From: a bacterium
GTDB taxonomy: Bacteria; Bacteroidota; Ignavibacteria; Kapaibacteriales; UBA2268
Length of the DNA stretch: 6,455 bases
Direction of reading: 5' to 3'
Assembly (NCBI GenBank): GCA_024710535.1
Contig: JANJUO010000003.1
Coordinates: forward strand, 1-6,455
The translations under genes were made by a program, and so were the position numbers. The notes beneath the pieces were generated by a model, which ran no database searches, had not been told where the DNA came from, and was given only the letters and a program-made list of their open reading frames with translations. Shown here one piece after another: positions 1 to 4,219 of this stretch (position 1 is the stretch's first letter; every line of letters starts with the position of its first letter).

Positions 1-86
1 ACAAGATTCCACCCAATAACGTCAATGAAAACACTCGCTTCGTATATTTCGAAACCATCTGCTAACAACAATAAAACTTTTTTCAT
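1..86 (-). CDS. DJ-1/PfpI family protein, N-terminal fragment (cut by window edge)
   Basis: Only the first 28 codons are inside the window; the gene continues beyond base 1. The peptide starts MKKVLLLLADGFEIYEAS and continues VFIDVIGWNL. This is the usual first beta strand and turn of the DJ-1/ThiJ/PfpI superfamily: a hydrophobic strand, then A-D-G-F-E, then a conserved Glu (residue 16, matching Glu18 of human DJ-1) that sits next to the catalytic Cys in complete members. That Cys would lie about 100 residues in and cannot be seen. Family members are small cytosolic proteins described as glyoxalases/deglycases, chaperones or amidases, so the exact activity is open. The ATG at 84-86 is the only sensible start and follows an A-rich stretch. 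Repeat R1 lies upstream and may supply the promoter. Family assignment rests on a short stretch but the match is characteristic. Confidence 0.8.
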   Translation of the reverse strand, partial: MKKVLLLLADGFEIYEASVFIDVIGWNL

Positions 87-149
87 AATTATTCCCCAAA
101 AATACTCTTAAAAATTATTTTATAAAAATATTATAAAGCAAATTACAAA

Positions 150-251
150 CTTACAATTATCCCTCAATAAATGAATAATAAATCTTAGTAATTTATGGAA
201 TTATTCCAAAAAACTTCATAAGCAAAAGTTCTTCGGAGGTAGGAATTGCTT
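150..251 (-). repeat. Dispersed intergenic repeat, copy R1 (divergent)
   Basis: Leftmost copy, between the HEPN gene and the DJ-1 gene. It shares with R5 the T-run followed by GGAATAATTC, and with R2 and R4 the leader segment TTCATTTATTGAGGG (minus strand). The -7 box position reads TAAGATTT instead of TAnnTTTG, although the -33 TTTG (207-210) and the 19-base spacer are kept. The end of the leader is shortened and lacks the ATGTAGG motif. It looks like an older or decayed copy, so its promoter activity is doubtful. Confidence 0.7.
208..251 (-). terminator. Putative terminator after the MNT/HEPN operon
   Basis: On the minus strand, 31 bases after the HEPN stop codon, arms 226-230 and 212-216 (AACTT/AAGTT) can pair around a 9-base loop. 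The stem can extend to about 9 bp using G-U pairs, and it runs into six T residues. An alternative outer stem pairs 246-251 with 220-225 (AAGCAA/TTGCTT). The position fits intrinsic termination, but the stem is weak and GC-poor. Confidence 0.5.
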
Positions 252-281
252 TATTTCAATTTATCAAAATTAAAATTCAAA

Positions 282-686
282 TTAGATAATTTTATTATTC
301 TTAATTAATTTGTTAGCGAATAAATGAAATTTCTCTGCAATTTGTATTGCCATCTCAAGCTCATCTTTAGTTAGTTTTAGAATTTTGTTTGGATATCTTA
401 TCTGAACACTGAAGTTATTTAAAGTAAAAGCATCTCTGAATGAACTCTCATCAATCTCAATTATGGATGAAAGTAGCTCCAATAAATAGACTAAATCATG
501 TGTTTTTTTGAATTCGATTTTATAATATACTAAAATTGCTTTTAAATATTTCTCAACAGCTTGCTGGCAATGAAAGGCAATTGTATCAAAATAATCTGGC
601 AAATGAATGAATATTATCTTAGCCGAACCTAAATCATGGTCAGCTTTTTCAATCCATTGTAATATATCATCATACTGTTCTTTCAT
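282..686 (-). CDS. HEPN domain protein (probable toxin of an MNT/HEPN pair)
   Basis: 134 residues, all-helical, of the HEPN type found next to minimal nucleotidyltransferases. Visible family motifs are F-H-C-Q-Q-A-V-E-K-Y-L-K-A (residues 38-50), T-H-D-L (62-65) and I-R-Y-P (96-99). In studied HEPN/MNT (HepT/MntA-type) pairs the HEPN partner is a ribonuclease toxin and the nucleotidyltransferase inactivates it by AMP transfer. The RNase motif of those toxins, Arg-x4-6-His, is not present here: neither Arg84 nor Arg97 is followed by a His at that distance. RNase activity should therefore not be assumed. The start codon overlaps the 3' end of the MNT gene by 17 bases, so the two are translationally coupled. 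A weak terminator follows in repeat R1. The family is clear; the toxin role is inferred from its partner. Confidence 0.85.
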   Translation of the reverse strand: MKEQYDDILQWIEKADHDLGSAKIIFIHLPDYFDTIAFHCQQAVEKYLKAILVYYKIEFKKTHDLVYLLELLSSIIEIDESSFRDAFTLNNFSVQIRYPNKILKLTKDELEMAIQIAEKFHLFANKLIKNNKII

Positions 687-990
687 AAAGTACTTTAGAA
701 TTTTTAATTGCTGTGTTTATAAAAGAAGAACTATTCATAATTTCGCTCTCAAATTCAGATTTCGTATAAATCAAGATATCAAAAGGCATCATCAATCCAA
801 TTAAAGATTTGCGTATATCAAACCCCCTTTTTTGTGGTGATAAATCTGAATCTTGTATGATCAACAAATCTATATCGCTATCTTCGTTTTCAGTTCCATT
901 TGCATAAGAACCAAATAAAATAATCTTATCAGGATTGAATTTTGAAGCAATCCTATTAACAATCTCAATTATTTTGGAAGAGTCAACCAT
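670..990 (-). CDS. Minimal nucleotidyltransferase (MNT), probable antitoxin of the HEPN pair
   Basis: 106 residues, the size of stand-alone MNT proteins of the DNA polymerase beta-like nucleotidyltransferase fold. The signature Gly-Ser-x10-Asp-x-Asp is complete: G27-S28 in LFGSYANG, then D39 and D41 in SDIDLLI. A third acidic residue, D71 (PFDILIY), is in the expected place for metal binding, so the enzyme looks intact. In characterised MntA/HepT pairs this protein transfers AMP from ATP to the HEPN toxin and silences it. It is the first gene of its operon and overlaps the HEPN gene by 17 bases. In the best-studied MntA/HepT pair the HEPN gene comes first, so the order here is reversed. The promoter boxes in repeat R2 lie just upstream. 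Confidence 0.88.
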   Translation of the reverse strand: MVDSSKIIEIVNRIASKFNPDKIILFGSYANGTENEDSDIDLLIIQDSDLSPQKRGFDIRKSLIGLMMPFDILIYTKSEFESEIMNSSSFINTAIKNSKVLYERTV

Positions 991-1055
991 CTAAACAAAA
1001 CCTTACTTTACAAAATTCTAACTCATTTACCTACATCCTCTCAATAAATGAATTA

Positions 1056-1084
1056 CAAATCTAACTAATAAATCTATAAACAAA
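1056..1084 (-). promoter_or_regulatory. Bacteroidota-type promoter in repeat R2, driving the MNT/HEPN operon
   Basis: On the minus strand, TTTG (1084-1081) is followed after 17 bases by TAGATTTG (1063-1056). This matches the -33 TTTG / -7 TAnnTTTG consensus of Bacteroidota housekeeping promoters, with a spacer at the short end of the range. Transcription would begin near 1050, about 60 bases before the MNT start codon. Confidence 0.6.
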
Positions 1085-1114
1085 AAATGCACTTGGAAAT
1101 AATCGAAGGGCAAT
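1082..1114 (-). terminator. Putative terminator after the VapBC operon (repeat R2)
   Basis: Minus-strand arms 1106-1112 and 1088-1094 (TGCCCTT/AAGTGCA) pair with one mismatch around an 11-base loop and are followed by a run of six T residues (1087-1082). It starts 32 bases after the vapC stop codon. The same hairpin in R4 is perfect, so this copy has lost one pair. Confidence 0.55.
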
Positions 1115-1145
1115 GATTTAATTTCATAAAACATATCCGAAAATT

Positions 1146-1535
1146 TTACCATTGAATTGTGATTAAATTCTCGATTTTATAAAAATGTTTATCCCTACTA
1201 ACAAGTTGCAAATTATATTGAATTGCTAAAGAGGCTATCCAAATGTCATTTTCAGGAATAGGATTTCCAATTACTTTAAGTTCCTTCTTTACCTTGCCAT
1301 AATAAAATGCTGTAATTGAATCACAATTAAGTACATTTGCATCAAGTTTAAATTGATTGATTTTCTCAATATTTTCTATCTTTTTTGATGAATTAAAAGC
1401 ACCATAATATAATTCACCAATTACAATGGATGGAATGAAAATTTTGTCCGATACTTTGATTTTGTTAATTATTGCGTCATCTTTATCAAATAAAGCAATC
1501 ACAATATTTGTGTCTAATAAAAAATTACCATTCAT
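1146..1535 (-). CDS. vapC: PIN-domain ribonuclease toxin, VapC family
   Basis: 129 residues, the normal length for a VapC toxin. The four acidic residues of the PIN active site are all visible: D8 in FLLDTN, E41 in VIGELYYG, D97 in ENDIWIAS and D115 in SRDKHF. These bind Mg or Mn and cut RNA; known VapC toxins often target tRNA or rRNA, but the target of this one cannot be predicted. The start codon lies inside the end of the antitoxin gene (11-base overlap), the usual coupled arrangement with the antitoxin first. The gene appears intact and functional. The terminator in repeat R2 follows 32 bases after the stop. Family assignment is secure; the vapC name is a family-level label. Confidence 0.92.
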   Translation of the reverse strand: MNGNFLLDTNIVIALFDKDDAIINKIKVSDKIFIPSIVIGELYYGAFNSSKKIENIEKINQFKLDANVLNCDSITAFYYGKVKKELKVIGNPIPENDIWIASLAIQYNLQLVSRDKHFYKIENLITIQW

Positions 1536-1761
1536 TTAAATCAACTTTCTCGCAATCTTTAATTGAATTTTTCATTGTATCTAAATCACCCTTGTCTATA
1601 ATACCAGCATATTTTAATAATTCATTATTTTTGTGTTCAACTTTAACGAATAATGAATTTATAAAATCTAATAATTTTAATTGTTGATTATAATCCAATG
1701 CATTAACAGAATTCAATATCTGAATTTGTAAGTTTGTATTAATATTATTTGCTTGTATCAT
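1525..1761 (-). CDS. Antitoxin partner of the VapC toxin
   Basis: 78 residues when read from the ATG at 1759-1761. A TTG two codons upstream (1767) is a possible but less likely start. No classical DNA-binding fold is obvious in the N-terminal half. The C-terminal end is characteristic of antitoxins paired with PIN toxins: a helix rich in leucine (LLDFINSLF, residues about 30-38), then K-Y-A-G-I-I and, at the very end, SIKDCEKVDLNEW, matching the recurrent D-C-x-x-V/I-D-x-N-E-W tail that probably contacts the toxin. It overlaps vapC by 11 bases. Promoter boxes in repeat R3 lie about 90-120 bases upstream. As in other type II systems it probably represses its own operon with the toxin, although no operator is apparent. 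Confidence 0.85.
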   Translation of the reverse strand: MIQANNINTNLQIQILNSVNALDYNQQLKLLDFINSLFVKVEHKNNELLKYAGIIDKGDLDTMKNSIKDCEKVDLNEW

Positions 1762-1849
1762 AGCCAATTCTTAATTATTATATCAAACACTAATTCTTTC
1801 TAATCAACAAAATAAACGATATAAAAATACCATTATTTTATTTTTATTA

Positions 1850-1880
1850 CAAAAGTAACAAATTATTCCATTAAAACAAA
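1850..1880 (-). promoter_or_regulatory. Bacteroidota-type promoter in repeat R3, driving the VapBC operon
   Basis: On the minus strand, TTTG (1880-1877) is followed after 19 bases by TACTTTTG (1857-1850), an exact fit to TTTG-N19-TAnnTTTG. Predicted start of transcription is near 1844, giving a leader of about 80 bases. Confidence 0.6.
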
Positions 1881-1912
1881 AAATGCATTTGGAAAAAAAT
1901 TAAATGAAATTT
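1878..1912 (-). terminator. Degenerate terminator after the ParDE operon (repeat R3)
   Basis: Minus-strand ATTTCATTT and AAATGCATT flank an A/T-rich loop and can form about 7 of 9 pairs; the T-run that follows (1883-1878) is intact. The equivalent hairpin in R4 is perfect. The hairpin starts about 40 bases past the parE stop codon. It may be too weak to terminate well. Confidence 0.35.
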
Positions 1913-1953
1913 ATTGAATTATTAAAGTAATCTTTACTAATTTTATTCAACTT

Positions 1954-2253
1954 TTATTCTGAAATCCTATTCCTCAAATCCATTTTTTCGTGTAGTATTC
2001 TGATTACTTCAATTTCGTCCTCTGAAATAATTTGGTAAAACACAATATGTTTCCCAGTTTTGAATCCAAATAATCTATTATTTATTTCGGAATAATTTCT
2101 ACCGATATTACGGTTTTCACCGATAAAATCACAAGCAGTTTTAATTGTTCGGTAATAAAAGTCAGCTTGTTTTTCAGACCAATTTTTTAATGTATACTCC
2201 CAAATTTCAGTTAGGTCATTTATTGCTTTCTGTCTAAATATTACTTTAGCCAT
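1954..2253 (-). CDS. parE: RelE/ParE-family toxin
   Basis: 99 residues, typical of ParE-like toxins of the RelE/ParE superfamily. Recognisable segments are the N-terminal strand and helix VIFRQKAINDLTEIWEYT (residues 4-21), the central N-R-x-G-R-x-Y (53-59), the strand pair FGFKTGKHIVFYQI (62-75) and the terminal strand I-E-V-I-R-I-L-H (81-88). The partner is a ParD-like ribbon-helix-helix antitoxin, which favours ParE (characterised members poison DNA gyrase) over the ribosome-dependent mRNA cutters of the RelE type. The actual target cannot be read from the sequence. The ATG overlaps the end of the antitoxin gene by 8 bases, so translation is coupled. Repeat R3 starts about 40 bases after the stop codon. 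Confidence 0.88.
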   Translation of the reverse strand: MAKVIFRQKAINDLTEIWEYTLKNWSEKQADFYYRTIKTACDFIGENRNIGRNYSEINNRLFGFKTGKHIVFYQIISEDEIEVIRILHEKMDLRNRISE

Positions 2254-2497
2254 TGATTCTTCGATTGGATTTTAGTTCTTCAAGATGTTCTTCAAAGTTG
2301 AAATTCTCTACAATGGGACTGTTCAAGCCATCTTGGATAGCAGTTTTTAGTGCTATTATTTTACTATCTTCATTTTCTAAAAGACGAAGCCCCGCTCTAA
2401 TTACTTCGCTAATATCTTGGTAACGTCCATTTATAATTTGACTTTGAACAAATTCATCGAAATAATTCCCAAGTGTTATTGATGTGTTTTTACTCAT
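2246..2497 (-). CDS. parD: ParD-like ribbon-helix-helix antitoxin
   Basis: 83 residues. The N-terminal half is a ParD/CopG-type ribbon-helix-helix: strand T-S-I-T-L (residues 5-9), helix YFDEFVQSQIINGRY (12-26), then S-E-V-I-R-A-G-L-R-L-L-E (31-42), the hallmark of ParD antitoxins. This part dimerises and should bind an operator in its own promoter. The rest, rich in acidic residues and ending SNRRING, would wrap the toxin. It is first in the operon and overlaps parE by 8 bases. The start follows an A-rich tract, as is common in Bacteroidota, which rarely use Shine-Dalgarno sequences. Promoter boxes are in repeat R4. Confidence 0.9.
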   Translation of the reverse strand: MSKNTSITLGNYFDEFVQSQIINGRYQDISEVIRAGLRLLENEDSKIIALKTAIQDGLNSPIVENFNFEEHLEELKSNRRING

Positions 2498-2595
2498 TTC
2501 TTTTTTTTCAAATGTTCCAAAATAGTTAAATTATAAATTTGATCGTTTCTTAATTTATAATCTCATTTACCTACATCCCCTCAATAAATGAATTA

Positions 2596-2626
2596 CAAAT
2601 TTAACAAATTATTCCATTAAAACAAA
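2596..2626 (-). promoter_or_regulatory. Bacteroidota-type promoter in repeat R4, driving parD-parE
   Basis: On the minus strand, TTTG (2626-2623) and TAAATTTG (2603-2596) are 19 bases apart, a full match to the Bacteroidota promoter consensus. Transcription would begin near 2590, right at the leader stem-loop, about 93 bases before the parD start codon. Confidence 0.65.
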
Positions 2627-2656
2627 AAATGCACTTGGAAATAATCGAAGTGCATT
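2624..2656 (-). terminator. Intrinsic terminator after the protease gene (repeat R4)
   Basis: On the minus strand a perfect 9-bp stem (arms 2648-2656 and 2628-2636, AATGCACTT/AAGTGCATT) has an 11-base loop and leads into a T-run (2629-2624). It begins 57 bases past the protease stop codon. This is the clearest terminator of the repeat family. Confidence 0.75.
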
Positions 2657-2712
2657 GATTGAAAATTTAAACCTTTCTTACTTCAATTTTTCAAAATCTC
2701 TTAAGATTTCTC

Positions 2713-3939
2713 TTATTTAAAATTCGCATTGTTATTGCCGGTTTTAATTATTTTACTTATCGTATATTTTTCATCTGTATATGTTACTAAAATGTAAGTT
2801 CCTTGAAAAAGTGATGTCAAATTCAATTTAATTTCATTTGATAGATTAGTTTCTTCCAGAACTTTTCTACCATTCAAATCAAATATTATGATTTTGTTTA
2901 AGTTGTTTACTCCTGAATAAATTATATTCAAATAATCCAAAGTTGGATTAGGAAAAATATTAATTTCTTGTGGATCTTTAATATTGGGATTTCCAATTGT
3001 AAGGTCATTAAATATAATTGATTTTATAGCGTAATACTGCCAATTTGTTAATCGGCAATGAATTATATCGTGACTCCATGAACTAACACCATAACTTGTA
3101 TAGGTTTTATTATTCTCAACTTTTATTAGAGAACTTCCACTCTCACCAGGAATTCCAATAGCATTCCTAACGCCAAAATTATTTGATTCAATGATATTTG
3201 CTTTGCCATAACAGTAATAAAGTGTATCACCATTATATGAATTAGAATCTGCTAAAAGTAAAGTTACAGCAGGATATGAAAATTTATAAAAAATTCCATC
3301 CAACAATAAAGAGTCATTCGATTCAAATCCAATACTTATCCATCCAGTCTCATCTCCAACTGATTTATCAAGTTCTAAAACTGAAAAGTCTGAGTTAGAC
3401 ATATCCCAATTTTCAAAAATGAAAATTCTTTTTACCAAACTACATTCAAAATTGTTATTAAATTGTCCGTTGTCCAATACAGGACAAACAAAAAGCGAAT
3501 CATACAATAGTATATCCTTGTTAAATTGGGCAACACAATGACCTGCAGTTAAAACGTGTTTACTACTTATCAAACTTCCTGAACATTGACTTTTTAATGA
3601 ATCATTTATAATTTTAAGTAGTTTTACACTTGTTCTAATAGGATAGTTATTTATATTGAAATCTAAAGATGCTTGTCTCTTTCGTGTAAAACTACTTCCC
3701 TTATAAATATTATCTACTGGGGGTTCCTCCTTCAAATCATTCAAATCATTATTTATCTTACCTACAAAATAATTTGTCATTTCCCTAACAATAGTCGAAT
3801 CAAAATCAACTTGATTCAGAGTATCTACTGTTCCATCAAAAAGATTAAATGATAGAATTCTTTGATTCTGACCAAATAATTCTACAAAGCAAAACACAAA
3901 CATGTAAAAAATTATCCATTTCATATATTTAATTATCAT
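2713..3939 (-). CDS. Secreted trypsin-like serine protease with type IX secretion tail
   Basis: 408 residues. A hydrophobic N-terminus with probable cleavage near F-G/Q-N (residues 22-25) indicates a signal peptide; the ATG at codon 6 would give a more standard one. The peptidase domain (about 90-310) has the trypsin triad: H134 in LTAGHC, D184 in SDFSVLEL and S267 in GESGSS. The Cys119-Cys135 pair matches the disulfide around the catalytic His. GESGSS replaces the usual GDSGGP, as in many bacterial relatives. Residues about 326-402 form a Por/type IX sorting domain: INIFPNPTLDYLNI, then IIIFDLNGRKV, and TYILVTYTDEKYTISKIIK. The product is therefore expected to cross the outer membrane and be released or anchored at the surface. 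It stands alone between repeats R5 and R4. The substrate is unknown; degradation of environmental protein or defence against neighbours are both only guesses. Confidence 0.9.
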   Translation of the reverse strand: MIIKYMKWIIFYMFVFCFVELFGQNQRILSFNLFDGTVDTLNQVDFDSTIVREMTNYFVGKINNDLNDLKEEPPVDNIYKGSSFTRKRQASLDFNINNYPIRTSVKLLKIINDSLKSQCSGSLISSKHVLTAGHCVAQFNKDILLYDSLFVCPVLDNGQFNNNFECSLVKRIFIFENWDMSNSDFSVLELDKSVGDETGWISIGFESNDSLLLDGIFYKFSYPAVTLLLADSNSYNGDTLYYCYGKANIIESNNFGVRNAIGIPGESGSSLIKVENNKTYTSYGVSSWSHDIIHCRLTNWQYYAIKSIIFNDLTIGNPNIKDPQEINIFPNPTLDYLNIIYSGVNNLNKIIIFDLNGRKVLEETNLSNEIKLNLTSLFQGTYILVTYTDEKYTISKIIKTGNNNANFK

Positions 3940-3993
3940 TAGTTGCTAAATGGGTGCAATCTCAATTACCTACATCTCCTTATTAATGAATTA

Positions 3994-4024
3994 CAAAATT
4001 AACAAATTATTGAATTATTCCAAA
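3994..4024 (-). promoter_or_regulatory. Bacteroidota-type promoter in repeat R5, driving the protease gene
   Basis: On the minus strand, TTTG (4024-4021) is followed after 19 bases by TAATTTTG (4001-3994), an exact consensus fit. The predicted start near 3988 leaves a leader of about 50 bases before the protease ATG. Confidence 0.62.
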
Positions 4025-4054
4025 AAAACCTTCGGACAAAAATCTGGTTTTTGT
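4022..4054 (-). terminator. Terminator hairpin in repeat R5, distal to rarA
   Basis: Minus-strand arms 4046-4052 and 4024-4030 (AAAAACC/GGTTTTT) form 7 bp around a 15-base loop and run into T residues. A competing hairpin pairs 4048-4054 with 4036-4042 (ACAAAAA/TTTTTGT) with a 5-base loop. It lies about 165 bases after the rarA stop codon; no stronger hairpin is seen between 4055 and 4219, and no gene is recognisable there. Confidence 0.5.
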
Positions 4055-4219
4055 ATGCTGAAACTGAACCGTGCTGTAATCAATATGAAACTTGCCAAAT
4101 GTTCAATCAAGTAATTATTTTCAACATATAATTAATTATCAAACTACTATATAATCTTTTTTTCGTCAGACAGCAAAGAAGTAAATTATAATAAATGAAA
4201 TAAAAGGACGATCTTTGAT

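Larger units (their letters stand above)
1022..1115 (-). repeat. Dispersed intergenic repeat, copy R2
   Basis: Lies between vapC and the MNT gene. Bases 1022-1060 match 2562-2600 of R4 with one difference in 39. Bases 1081-1108 match 2623-2650 of R4 exactly (28 bases). The copy contains a terminator hairpin, a promoter and a leader stem formed by 1045-1051 and 1023-1029 (TCATTTA/TAAATGA on the minus strand) around a 15-base loop. The middle part is 2 bases shorter than in R3-R5. Confidence 0.85.
1850..1915 (-). repeat. Dispersed intergenic repeat, copy R3 (lacks the leader part)
   Basis: Between the ParE gene and the VapBC antitoxin gene. Bases 1856-1887 are identical to 2602-2633 of R4 (32 bases). 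Similarity ends abruptly just past the -7 box, so the conserved leader of R2, R4 and R5 is absent. The distal arm of the hairpin has also diverged. This shows that the terminator/promoter block and the leader block can exist separately. Confidence 0.8.
2562..2660 (-). repeat. Dispersed intergenic repeat, copy R4 (most complete)
   Basis: Lies between the protease gene and parD, and is the best preserved copy. In transcription order it has a perfect 9-bp hairpin, a T-run that contains the -33 TTTG, a 19-base spacer with GGAATAAT, the -7 box TAAATTTG, and a leader that can fold through 2585-2591 and 2563-2569 (TCATTTA/TAAATGA). It shares 39 bases (one difference) and 28 bases (exact) with R2, and 32 bases (exact) with R3. 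Confidence 0.87.
3961..4054 (-). repeat. Dispersed intergenic repeat, copy R5
   Basis: Rightmost copy, between rarA and the protease gene, marking the edge between housekeeping and accessory genes. It keeps the promoter and leader (ATGTAGG motif included) but has a different hairpin from R2-R4. Its T-run followed by GGAATAATTC is shared with R1, so R1 and R5 form one subgroup and R2, R3 and R4 another. Confidence 0.8.

Noticed and set aside
607..804. Open frame on the plus strand opposite the MNT and HEPN genes
   Set aside because: It lies antisense to two convincing genes, resembles no known protein and has no start signals of its own. The same applies to plus-strand frames at 1472-1687, 4912-5115 and 5322-5627.
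1762..1767. TTG at 1767 as the start of the VapC antitoxin
   Set aside because: An in-frame ATG two codons later (1761) is the more usual start and loses no conserved residues.
150..4054. The repeats as classical integron attC sites
   Set aside because: GTTAAAT in R4 and GTTAGAT in R2 fit the core GTTRRRY, but R1, R3 and R5 do not, no paired RYYYAAC inverse core at the right distance was found, and no integrase is in the window.
150..4054. CRISPR array
   Set aside because: The repeats are 65-100 bases long, imperfect, and 0.8-1.4 kb apart with genes between them.
150..4054. The repeats as MITEs or insertion-sequence remnants
   Set aside because: No terminal inverted repeats or target-site duplications could be found around the copies, and the internal promoter and terminator are kept in order.
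4056..4065. ATGCTGAAAC at about 4055-4064 and again at 6441-6450 as a repeat
   Set aside because: The match is only about ten bases and the flanks differ, so chance is sufficient.
4053..4219. A small gene or RNA between rarA and repeat R5
   Set aside because: No convincing reading frame, tRNA-like fold or strong hairpin was found; the stretch is probably untranslated.
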